From an uncultured Eubacterium sp. (GTDB lineage: Bacteria > Bacillota > Clostridia > Lachnospirales > Lachnospiraceae), in NCBI GenBank assembly GCA_947178105.1, contig CAMWXD010000046.1, forward strand, positions 1-33,870: 33,870 bases of DNA, read 5' to 3'. The first letter of the stretch is position 1, and each line of letters starts with the position of its first letter. The position numbers and the translations under genes are program-made. Of the stretch, positions 14,186-21,918 are shown piece after piece. A model generated the notes under the pieces. It did no database searches. It was not told the DNA's origin and saw nothing but the letters and a program-made list of their open reading frames with translations.

Positions 14186-14536
14186 TCAATCAAAAAATTT
14201 CCCTCTAAAAAAATTCTCATTTCCAAGCGGCTTTGCCGTAAGCCGGAACAGCACGCACCCATCCGGGCACATCAAAACCTTGCTGTATTTACTGTCTCCG
14301 CCTATATTTTCCAAATCCCCGCCGCTTCTGACAGCCTCCATAATCGGGTACATCTGCACCATCGCCTTTGGGCAGATTCCATACCCCTGCGCATTGACCG
14401 GGCATCCGTATGTACATGTATACTTGTCTCCCACCTGCTCCCCATTGCGGCAGAAGCGTTCTGTTTCTTCATCATCTTTTCGAAACCCGATCACCTCGAT
14501 TTCCCATTCGTATTCCTCGTTGTACCATTTTTTCAT
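14186..14536 (-). CDS. TIGR04076 family protein
   Basis: A 116-residue soluble protein of the TIGR04076 family, which has no established function. Typical features are the EWEIEVIGF strand near the N terminus, a central Cys cluster (YTCTYGCP and GICPKAMVQMYPIMEA), and the C-terminal KVLMCPDGCVLFRL. The paired cysteines suggest a metal or Fe-S site, but this is inference. ATG 14536 is chosen because AGGAGGGG precedes it by six to seven bases; the longer open frame lacks family residues. It stands between the Rpn gene and the end of the polysaccharide locus, with 155 bp of non-coding sequence upstream. Confidence 0.85.
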   Translation of the reverse strand: MKKWYNEEYEWEIEVIGFRKDDEETERFCRNGEQVGDKYTCTYGCPVNAQGYGICPKAMVQMYPIMEAVRSGGDLENIGGDSKYSKVLMCPDGCVLFRLTAKPLGNENFFRGKFFD

Positions 14537-14691
14537 CGAAAGCCCCTCCTTCCTATCTGTTGGCAATGCAAAGCTTATTTCCACTGCATGTGCCCTATGC
14601 CGTGCGCTTATCTTTGCTCTTTGATTTTACCATAGATTCGATGGATTTACCAGCAGCAGTTTCTTCAAACAGGTTTCTTTCTGTTCCCAAC

Positions 14692-15546
14692 CTATGCATA
14701 CAACAGCAAAAACAACAGGCACGCATAAAAAACAGCCAGCCCGCACAATATCCTGTCAGACAATAAAACCTCCACAGGGTCTCCATAAGAATCTCCTTTC
14801 AGGATCATCTCATATTTCATAATCATAAATAAAACGAGCGGTACTGTCCAAACCATCCATTTGCATCCTGTCACCATTCCTGCCCACAGGGAATAAAACA
14901 CAATCCCCAGCGTAGCGGCAATCAGCATATACCGATCCAGCAATTCCACATCATAATACTGCAATACTTTTCTCGTAGCACTTCCGCCTGTCTTATGCAG
15001 CTCATTGCGCCTTTTTCCGATCGCCATATACAAGGCAAACGACATGACGGTGAGGGACAGCCAGCTTGAAGCTTCTATCCCACTGACTGCTGCACCATAA
15101 AAAATACGAATTAAAAAACCCGATGCAAGTACCGCCACATCTATAATCGGCAGGTTTTTCAGACGTATACTGTATGCCAGGTTCAGTATAAAATAAAACA
15201 CGCACCAGAAGAAATGCTGCAACGGCTGCCGGCTTTTTATTGCGCAACTGCATAAAACCGCGCCCGCTATCAGACACAGTATCGTAATCCCTGCTTCCTT
15301 TTTGCTGACTGCCCCAGATGCAAGCGGGCGTTTGCATTTGATTTCATGCTGCCTGTCCTTTTCTACATCCTTCATATCATTCACAATATACACAACGGAT
15401 GCCACAAAACTAAAGCAGAAAAATCCCACAGTAAGATTTTTGACTCTCGAAAACTCCCATAGGTTTCCAGAGAAAAATGCCGGAAGGAATACCAGCAGGT
15501 TTTTGATCCAATGCTTTGGACGCATCAATATAAGGATTTCTTTCAT
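14692..15546 (-). CDS. UbiA-family prenyltransferase, DPPR synthase-like
   Basis: A 284-residue integral membrane enzyme with about eight hydrophobic segments. The Asp-rich motif NDMKDVEKDR (56-65) and following HEIKCKRPLASG are typical of the UbiA subgroup that includes decaprenyl-phosphate phosphoribosyltransferase (MRPKHWIKNLLVFLPAFF opening, YSIRLKNLPIIDV in the second half). Those enzymes move 5-phosphoribose from PRPP to polyprenyl phosphate, giving a lipid-linked pentose donor. It is the last gene of the polysaccharide locus and overlaps the SDR gene by four bases (ATGA). I infer it makes a polyprenyl-phosphate sugar used by the GT-C-type proteins of the locus. The exact substrate cannot be read from sequence, and no clear terminator follows. 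Confidence 0.85.
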   Translation of the reverse strand: MKEILILMRPKHWIKNLLVFLPAFFSGNLWEFSRVKNLTVGFFCFSFVASVVYIVNDMKDVEKDRQHEIKCKRPLASGAVSKKEAGITILCLIAGAVLCSCAIKSRQPLQHFFWCVFYFILNLAYSIRLKNLPIIDVAVLASGFLIRIFYGAAVSGIEASSWLSLTVMSFALYMAIGKRRNELHKTGGSATRKVLQYYDVELLDRYMLIAATLGIVFYSLWAGMVTGCKWMVWTVPLVLFMIMKYEMILKGDSYGDPVEVLLSDRILCGLAVFYACLLFLLLYA

Positions 15547-16529
15547 ATTACCACCTGATTTTTACAGGATACCAGCAGCTTTTCCAGGCCTTCCTCCAAC
15601 GTCATATACGTGCGTTTTCCGATCACGGCATGAAGTTTGTCTGTATCTGGGCACCTTCTTTTATGATCCCCTTCTCTCTCAGGCAAAAAGCAGAAAGCAG
15701 GCTCTTTCCCCATTTTTTTCATAATCATACTCCCAAGCTCCAAAATCGAGACCTCATTTGCATTGCCAATATTAAAAATATCGTTTTTTACAGTACTTTC
15801 CGCAAGGTCTAACGTAGCTTTTACATTATCTGACACATAACAAAAAGACCTTTTATGATCCCCACTGCCATAAATATGCAGCGGATATTCACCGTTGTTA
15901 AGCCTTTCAATAAATTCAGGGATCACCTGCCCATACTTTGTCCCGACCATTCGCTCGCCATAAACATTAAAGAGCCGGAGGATCACCCAGTCTGTGCCAA
16001 TTTCCTCGCTTATAAGCTTCACATAAAACTCTCCTGACAGCTTTGAAGCCGCATAGCTGTCACGCACATGAGAAGCTACCACATAAGTCACATCTGTTTC
16101 CTTTGTAGGTACCGCAAACGGCTCTCCATAAACCTCTGACGAAGACGCATAGATGACTTTTGTATGAAAATCCTGATCCATCTCTTTTGCCTTGCGCAGG
16201 GCACACATCAGATTAGAAACAGCCCGGATATTTACTTCCAGAACCTTCGCCGGAATATCATAAAAGTACTGTGTCCCATTGATTGCCGCATAATGAAAAA
16301 TATAAACGGGTTTTTCCTCAACAATCTGCTTCGCCATCTGCCCAATCTTTGTCTCATCTGCCAGGTCAATCTCATAAAACCGGTTCCTGTCATTAAGCAG
16401 GTGGCTGATATTTTCCAATTTGCCCCGAAACAAGTTGTCCCAGATAGCCACCTCATATCCGCGCCTGATACACTCTTGCGCAAGATGGGAGCCGATAAAG
16501 CCAGCCCCTCCTGTAATAAGTATCCTCAT
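15543..16529 (-). CDS. NAD-dependent sugar epimerase/dehydratase (extended SDR)
   Basis: A 328-residue nucleotide-sugar enzyme with the Rossmann loop GGAGFIGSH (7-15), the active-site strand YASSSEVYGEP (127-137), the catalytic YAASK pair (Tyr159, Lys163), and a LRLFNVYGERM/HIYGSGDHKRSFCYVSDNV substrate section. This matches UDP-sugar epimerases, decarboxylases and 4,6-dehydratases; I cannot choose among these. Because the preceding gene makes a UDP-uronic acid, a UDP-uronate epimerase or decarboxylase is a reasonable guess. ATGA overlaps link it to both neighbours. Its start codon sits just downstream of a nine-G tract at the end of the dehydrogenase gene, so its translation may depend on the length of that tract. 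Confidence 0.88.
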   Translation of the reverse strand: MRILITGGAGFIGSHLAQECIRRGYEVAIWDNLFRGKLENISHLLNDRNRFYEIDLADETKIGQMAKQIVEEKPVYIFHYAAINGTQYFYDIPAKVLEVNIRAVSNLMCALRKAKEMDQDFHTKVIYASSSEVYGEPFAVPTKETDVTYVVASHVRDSYAASKLSGEFYVKLISEEIGTDWVILRLFNVYGERMVGTKYGQVIPEFIERLNNGEYPLHIYGSGDHKRSFCYVSDNVKATLDLAESTVKNDIFNIGNANEVSILELGSMIMKKMGKEPAFCFLPEREGDHKRRCPDTDKLHAVIGKRTYMTLEEGLEKLLVSCKNQVVI

Positions 16530-17863
16530 GCCTTATTTGCCCCCCCCCGAATATACATATTGCCTATCGTAAATACATCCACATGTGCATCATATTTCCA
16601 ATTCGAACATACGTCCCATATGTCCAAAACAGCAAGCCTGCCTTTCTTGCTGCCTGCTTTCCCTTTCTTTATTTCAGGCACTGCTTCCAGCATGGAATAT
16701 TTTTTATGATTGTTAAGTACAAGCAGCATGGACACTCCCTGACACGCCTCATACAGATCTTCATACACTTCTCCAAGCTGCAACGCTTGCAATTCTTTTT
16801 TTAATGTAACAAAATCATGCAGCCGCAGCCGATATCCTTTTTTCACCAGCTTTTCTGCAATATAGACCGAACTTGAACCACGCAGGTCAGAGGTTTCCGG
16901 CGTCCCTTTAAAAGCAAGCCCTGATATAGCCAGTATTTTATCTGCCGGACTGCTTCCAATCCTTTCTTCCACCCATTCCACAACCATATCTTCCAACGAT
17001 TCGTTAAATGCACGGCCAGACATGATAAAACGCTTTCCGCTGCTTTCCTCAAGATTGTTTGTCAATATGTAAGCATCCTTTTCCAGGCACGGCCCTGCCG
17101 CAAATCCGGGAATGCAGATGTTTGCGCGGTCGTAGCCCTGGTTCGCGTGCGTAATGACTTCCATCCCATCCACGCCGAATGTCTGTGCCGTCCTACAAAA
17201 TACATTTCCTATTGCAAATGTAAGATCCCTGTATGTATTGCAGTACAACTTGACTAGCTCAGCTTCCTCAAGGCTCCTGACTGGTATGACATAAGGCGTC
17301 ATATGGCGGAACAGCCTTTGTGCAATCTCCAATGATTTCTCATTATTCCCGCTAATAATTTGCGGCAGCTTTTTCAGCTCTTCCACAGCCTTTCCCTCAA
17401 CTGTCCGTTCCGGGCACATCGATACAAGTATCTCTGATTCCTGCCTGCCAGCCATCCGCGCCAGCTCAGGCAGTACAATCCGGCGTGTTGTCCCTACCGA
17501 TACCGTACTGCGCAAAATGACAAGCTCCTTTCCAGTATATACTGGACGCAGCTCATGCAGCGCTGTTCGAATATAGTCAAAATCTGGCTCCTTCTCCCCC
17601 TTTTTCAGCGGTGTTCCAACCGTAATGATAAACGCATCATAGAAAAGCTCTGTTGGAAACGCATCCACTGCAAAAAAACTTTTCTTATTCACTTTTTTTA
17701 TCAGCGCATCTAAGCCTGGTTCATAAAAATGCGCCCGGTTTTTACGCAGGCACGCCTGAATCTGGCTGTCCACTTCAATCCCATACACTTCGATCCCGGA
17801 ATTTGCCGCAGCTATCCCAAGTGTCAGTCCTACATACCCAAGTCCCACTATCCCAATTCTCAT
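16526..17863 (-). CDS. Nucleotide-sugar dehydrogenase (UDP-ManNAc/UDP-Glc type)
   Basis: A 445-residue enzyme that oxidises a UDP-sugar twice to a uronic acid. It has the N-terminal NAD loop GIVGLGYVGL, the STVSVGTT and MCPERTVEGKAVEEL segments, the catalytic Lys in AELVKLYCNTYRD (Lys205), and the catalytic Cys259 in AAGPCLEKDAYIL. The CPERTVEG and GPCLxKD forms are closer to UDP-N-acetylmannosamine dehydrogenases than to UDP-glucose dehydrogenase, and a wecB gene in the same locus would supply UDP-ManNAc. ATG 17863 is preferred over ATG 17872 because it forms the same ATGA overlap with the upstream gene that links the next two genes. The C-terminal end is encoded over a nine-G tract. Confidence 0.9.
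   Translation of the reverse strand: MRIGIVGLGYVGLTLGIAAANSGIEVYGIEVDSQIQACLRKNRAHFYEPGLDALIKKVNKKSFFAVDAFPTELFYDAFIITVGTPLKKGEKEPDFDYIRTALHELRPVYTGKELVILRSTVSVGTTRRIVLPELARMAGRQESEILVSMCPERTVEGKAVEELKKLPQIISGNNEKSLEIAQRLFRHMTPYVIPVRSLEEAELVKLYCNTYRDLTFAIGNVFCRTAQTFGVDGMEVITHANQGYDRANICIPGFAAGPCLEKDAYILTNNLEESSGKRFIMSGRAFNESLEDMVVEWVEERIGSSPADKILAISGLAFKGTPETSDLRGSSSVYIAEKLVKKGYRLRLHDFVTLKKELQALQLGEVYEDLYEACQGVSMLLVLNNHKKYSMLEAVPEIKKGKAGSKKGRLAVLDIWDVCSNWKYDAHVDVFTIGNMYIRGGANKA
16540..16548 (-). repeat. Nine-base G tract, candidate slippage site
   Basis: Nine consecutive C on the plus strand (G on the coding strand) eight bases inside the dehydrogenase stop region, encoding part of YIRGGANKA. 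It is the longest G/C homopolymer noticed in the window. Confidence 0.9.
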
Positions 17864-19008
17864 GCTTTCCATTTCCTTCCTCTGTCTGCTTTTGCAGCTT
17901 CAAAATGAATACAGTCATAAATACTGCTTATAAATGCTTTTGTACTAAAGATACGGCTGATTTCAGCAGGCTCTTTTACAAAGCGTTTTCTATCAGCCAA
18001 AACTTCCCGGAGACACTCTGCCAGATGCTTTGCATCCCCTGCTCTGCTGACCAGCCCCATCCCTGTCCTTTGTACAATCGTCCTGACCCCATATAAATCC
18101 GAAGCAACGACCGGCGTACCGCACATCATCGCCTCAACCTGCACCAGCCCAAAAGCCTCCAGTGAATTCACGCTTGGCAGCACAAATACATCCAAAGCAG
18201 AATAAAACGCTCCCAGCTCTTCTTCCGGCAGGCATCCCAGAAACTGGACATGTTTGACCCTATGTTTTTTTATATATCTGGCAAGCTTCGGGTACACACT
18301 TCCTCCTGCTACATTTTTATAATCTCCTGCGATCAAAAGCTCTGCATCGATCCCTTGTTGCTGCAACCGTTCAAAAGCCCGAAGCAGCACATCAATCCCT
18401 TTTTCTTCTACAATCCTGCCGCAGAAGCCGATCTTATACCTTCCTTCCCGCACATAATTTCCTGGCTGGATCTTTTTAATCGTCCCGCCTACTTCCACAA
18501 ATTTCTTCCTATAGCGGCTCACTGCCCTGGAATGCAGCGCATAATCCACAGATGTCACCCAGATCTTCTGGCTGCGCCAAAAGCAAATCTTGTGAGATAA
18601 GTCCATCACCTGTACAATCAAATCGTTCAGCAAGCCTTTTGGAAGATTCACGTCACACTGGTATAACGGCATGATCTTTTCCTTTTTGATAAAAAGAGAA
18701 AGCAGCCCTGCTTCCAGCATAGGCAGATGCAAATTCACTACATCATACTTACGCGCTTCCCGGATCACCCGATAAAGAAACGGAATACTGACTGTACCTT
18801 TGCTGATCTTAAGCTGCACGCTGCACCGCTCTACCAGCACCCCATGGATGATTTCGCGGCGCGGCAGCGACTTGTCATGCCTTGCCGTAATGACCTTGAC
18901 CCTGTATCCTTCCCTTGCCAGCTCTTCCGCCAGCAGCCTTGCAAACTCGGTCAGCCCGCTGATATAGGGGGTATAATAATTTACTGCAAATAAAATTGTT
19001 TTTTTCAT
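17860..19008 (-). CDS. Glycosyltransferase family 4
   Basis: A 382-residue GT-B-fold glycosyltransferase. The N-terminal half opens with FAVNYYTPYISGLTEFARLLAEELAREGY, the usual GT4 acceptor-domain start. The donor half has KIGFCGRIVEEKGIDVLLRAF and the E-x7-E motif in NSLEAFGLVQVEAMMCGTPVVASD. It would add one sugar to the lipid-linked chain on the cytoplasmic side. The ATG at 19008 has GGGAG before it; the open frame extends ~260 bases upstream but without family residues and into the neighbouring gene. It overlaps the dehydrogenase gene by four bases. Donor and linkage are unknown. Confidence 0.88.
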   Translation of the reverse strand: MKKTILFAVNYYTPYISGLTEFARLLAEELAREGYRVKVITARHDKSLPRREIIHGVLVERCSVQLKISKGTVSIPFLYRVIREARKYDVVNLHLPMLEAGLLSLFIKKEKIMPLYQCDVNLPKGLLNDLIVQVMDLSHKICFWRSQKIWVTSVDYALHSRAVSRYRKKFVEVGGTIKKIQPGNYVREGRYKIGFCGRIVEEKGIDVLLRAFERLQQQGIDAELLIAGDYKNVAGGSVYPKLARYIKKHRVKHVQFLGCLPEEELGAFYSALDVFVLPSVNSLEAFGLVQVEAMMCGTPVVASDLYGVRTIVQRTGMGLVSRAGDAKHLAECLREVLADRKRFVKEPAEISRIFSTKAFISSIYDCIHFEAAKADRGRKWKA

Positions 19009-19063
19009 TTGTTTCTCCCTGAACAATTTACTGACTAAAGATACATCCTTTGATCCATATGTT

Positions 19064-19939
19064 TTATCTGCATATGGCATACAATACAGTATCTGCGTAA
19101 AAGCATGTATAATGCCTGACATAAAATTGATATTCTGGAACCAGCTCATGCAAAAACAGCGGTATTTTATAAAAATCATCCGCTTTGTGGTAAATACTGA
19201 CTGCAAGCTTCGGCTTATAGGTACGGATAATATGTTTTGCTCCCTCAAGCGCCTTTTGTTCCGCCCCTTCAATGTCCATCTTGATAAAAGAAACCTTTCT
19301 GCCCTTTAAGACATCATCCATTGCCACCGCATGTATCGGAAATGAAGGGCCACTTCCATCTTGCACTACCGACGCAACCATACCTCCGCTGCCAGTTACA
19401 TATGGTTCTACCGTAATACGAGATATCTTATTTCTTTGAATCGTGGATTTCAGCCTGTCAATATTTTTCCTGTCCACTTCAAATGCATATATATGCTTGT
19501 ACCCCTCCCCACTCTTTTTACAGAACAGTTGAACCGTATCTCCATGAAATGCCCCTGCATCCACAAACACGTCCCTTTGCCCAGACATTGTAAGCTCATT
19601 AAAATAAATATCCTGTCCTATATGGCGGGTAAGGTATCTCCTGTCTTTTGTGCATCTGTAAAAAAAGAGATCTTTATACACCGCCTTGCTTTTTTCATCC
19701 TCCAACATCTGATAAACGCTTCGAAGTTCTCTTTTATGTTCCTCTTTTATCTTTTTAAATTCCAGCATTTCTTCTGTTGGATGTACAGCTTCCATACAGT
19801 CCAGCAGCACATGCACCAACCTCACAATCCCTGTTTTTCGCAAAAGAACGAAAAACCAAGAAAAATAATCAGAATTTAACAGCTTTCCTCCCATTGCAAA
19901 TCCCAGATTCCTTAGCTTTTCTGATAACCTTTGATCCAT
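19064..19939 (-). CDS. FkbM family methyltransferase
   Basis: A 291-residue protein with an N-terminal helical part (~120 residues) and a C-terminal SAM-dependent methyltransferase domain of the FkbM family. Key motifs are DVFVDAGAFHGDTVQLF (SAM-binding motif I), IYAFEVDRKNIDRL (motif II), SFIKMDIEGAEQKAL (the FkbM IEGAE signature) and LAVSIYHKADDFYKIPLFL. GGGAGGAG lies eight bases before the ATG. In polysaccharide loci FkbM enzymes O-methylate sugar residues, often to cap or modify chain ends. Here it lies between GtrA and a GT4 gene, with 36 and 55 bp gaps. Confidence 0.9.
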   Translation of the reverse strand: MDQRLSEKLRNLGFAMGGKLLNSDYFSWFFVLLRKTGIVRLVHVLLDCMEAVHPTEEMLEFKKIKEEHKRELRSVYQMLEDEKSKAVYKDLFFYRCTKDRRYLTRHIGQDIYFNELTMSGQRDVFVDAGAFHGDTVQLFCKKSGEGYKHIYAFEVDRKNIDRLKSTIQRNKISRITVEPYVTGSGGMVASVVQDGSGPSFPIHAVAMDDVLKGRKVSFIKMDIEGAEQKALEGAKHIIRTYKPKLAVSIYHKADDFYKIPLFLHELVPEYQFYVRHYTCFYADTVLYAICR

Positions 19940-19975
19940 TGCATAAACTCCTCCCTTCTTTCAACTTTCCCTATA

Positions 19976-20407
19976 TCAGCCTGCAAAATCATTCTTCTTA
20001 CTGCTTCCCTTAAATACAAAATTTTTATTTACAACAAAAGTTGCCAAAATGCTCACGAAACTCAAACCAATCCTCACCGGATAAGCAGGCAGCCTGCTTA
20101 AGCCTGTCAGCAAGTACAAAAAGGCATTGTCAGCCGCCAGTGCAAGCAGCCGTACAGCAAAAAATTTTATTAATTCCCCTGCCATCCCTTTTGCATCTTT
20201 TTGATTCTTTTGAAATACATATTTTCGGTTCAATACATAATTCAGGCAGACGGCGAGAAAATAAGAAACAGAGTTTGCCAGAATATAGTGTAAACCAGAT
20301 TCTTTTAATGCGATAAACATAAAAAGATTTACTGCTGTAGTCACTGTGCCGTAAATTCCGTATTTTAAAAATTCTACTTGTTTTCTTTTCTTTGCATTCT
20401 TTTCCAT
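19976..20407 (-). CDS. GtrA-like membrane protein
   Basis: A 143-residue protein with four predicted membrane helices and the GtrA hallmarks: FLKYGIYGTVTTAVNLFMF, NSVSYFLAVCLNYVLNRKYVFQ and a closing VNKNFVF. GtrA-type proteins are thought to help move polyprenyl-phosphate-linked sugars across the membrane. The start overlaps the preceding GT-C gene by 34 bp, and no strong ribosome binding site is seen, so translation is probably coupled. It completes a block with a GtrB-like GT2 and two GT-C-like proteins. Confidence 0.9.
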   Translation of the reverse strand: MEKNAKKRKQVEFLKYGIYGTVTTAVNLFMFIALKESGLHYILANSVSYFLAVCLNYVLNRKYVFQKNQKDAKGMAGELIKFFAVRLLALAADNAFLYLLTGLSRLPAYPVRIGLSFVSILATFVVNKNFVFKGSSKKNDFAG

Positions 20408-21918
20408 TTATTGAACCAACCAAGCAAACTTTCCATAAACGTTTCTAAGCCATTTGCAGACAACATCACAAAATATGGTGCAATAATCAGTTTATACCTG
20501 CTTTGTGCAACTGACAAAACAAGAATGCTAATAAATCCTGAAATTGTCAATGCAGCAGAATACGCATATACATTTTTATATTTTAAAAACATCTGAGATA
20601 TAGCACTGCATACAGCAAATATTAAAAGTAGGAAATAATATCCATTCGCTGTAAAAAAGAATTGCAATCCAAGTACTGCATCTACCTTTTCTGCATATCC
20701 ATCCTGGTTATTCGTATTCGCCCAAAACCACGTTGTACCTTCCGAATTAACAGCATCTTCATATTTATTTAATAGAAGCAACGGCAGTTTTATTCCATTC
20801 TCCCTGATTTCTTTGAATGCCAGTTTCTTTAAAATATCTTGCTGCTCTTTAAGATCGCCATATGTCTCATATATTTCAAGAACTTTTTCACTTCCTCTGT
20901 GATCTAATGTTCCATCCTCATTCATCGTAATTCCCGAATAAATATAAGTCCATGTTGAGTCGACACTATCCTGTTGTATGTAGCTTTCCACCCAAACATC
21001 TAATATTTTTGAAAATCCTATAAAGCACGTTATAAAACTGAGCATATATGCAGCACATACCAAAATATACTTTCTTTTTTCCTGTTTTATATAGGTTCCA
21101 AACAAAAAGCAAAAAAAGATAAGTAAAAACAGGAGGCTTAATGGTTTAAACCAATTAATCAGTGCACATACAATCGAGTGCAGAACTATAAAAACTACAC
21201 ACGCCTTTCGGTCATCTTTTTTTCTCCATATCCAATACCATGTAATTGCCTGCAAAGTGAACAGCCACATTGTAATATGGTCAGGGCTCATAACATTTGT
21301 CCAGATAATCATGGAAGGTGAACACGCATACAGCATACCTGCCACAAACGCCGTACTCCTTTTGAAATAACATCTAACCGCATAGTAAATACCTGCACAG
21401 GTTATTACACTTAAAATTGCATTTGCATATTTCACAGCTTCTGTATGAACCACACCCTTGCATAAGTATTCATACAAGAAATTGACAAGCCTCATGTATG
21501 GAAACCAGGAAGGATATCTCGCATAATAATCCCTGCAATAGTTGAAAGCTGATATATCCTGTACCTCACCTCTAAAAACCTTAACTGCAAAATTGCAATT
21601 TGCAAAATCACTGATCTGTTCTGTTTTTAGAATATGAATGCACATCCATCTTAAAACAAATGCAATCACACAAAGAAAAACCACCATGCATATTTCACTT
21701 CTTATACTGCACTGATTCAAATTTTGTGCAGCAATCCATAAAAAAAGAATCGTACATCCTGAAAAAAGAAGTCCTAACATGTATTCATTTTTATATGCTG
21801 GATTATAAATTGTTTTCACACAGCTAAAACACGCATACAAAAGCATCATTGTATAAAAAATAAAAAACAATCCATACAAGCAAGCTGGAAAATTTCTTTT
21901 TTTCTTGCTATCGCCCAT
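20374..21918 (-). CDS. GT-C-like multi-spanning membrane glycosyltransferase
   Basis: A 514-residue integral membrane protein with about ten to twelve hydrophobic segments. A short loop after the second or third helix contains DFANCNFAVKVF, and a later RYPSWFPYMRLVNFLYEYL-type stretch resembles the region of GT39/ArnT-like enzymes that follows the acidic catalytic loop. The block AGMLYACSPSMIIWTNVMSPDHITMWLFTLQ is typical of GT-C family transferases that use polyprenyl-phosphate sugars. A hydrophilic outer domain lies around residues 330-410. The start overlaps the DUF6020 gene by 11 bp with AGGAGAG before it. Sequence is clearly AT-rich. GT-C membership is likely; substrate is unknown. Confidence 0.75.
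   Translation of the reverse strand: MGDSKKKRNFPACLYGLFFIFYTMMLLYACFSCVKTIYNPAYKNEYMLGLLFSGCTILFLWIAAQNLNQCSIRSEICMVVFLCVIAFVLRWMCIHILKTEQISDFANCNFAVKVFRGEVQDISAFNYCRDYYARYPSWFPYMRLVNFLYEYLCKGVVHTEAVKYANAILSVITCAGIYYAVRCYFKRSTAFVAGMLYACSPSMIIWTNVMSPDHITMWLFTLQAITWYWIWRKKDDRKACVVFIVLHSIVCALINWFKPLSLLFLLIFFCFLFGTYIKQEKRKYILVCAAYMLSFITCFIGFSKILDVWVESYIQQDSVDSTWTYIYSGITMNEDGTLDHRGSEKVLEIYETYGDLKEQQDILKKLAFKEIRENGIKLPLLLLNKYEDAVNSEGTTWFWANTNNQDGYAEKVDAVLGLQFFFTANGYYFLLLIFAVCSAISQMFLKYKNVYAYSAALTISGFISILVLSVAQSRYKLIIAPYFVMLSANGLETFMESLLGWFNKWKRMQRKENK

Noticed and set aside
19009..19272. Longer start for the GT4 gene
   Set aside because: The extension enters the FkbM gene in another frame; the GT4 fold begins at MKKTILFAVNYY with a proper ribosome binding site.
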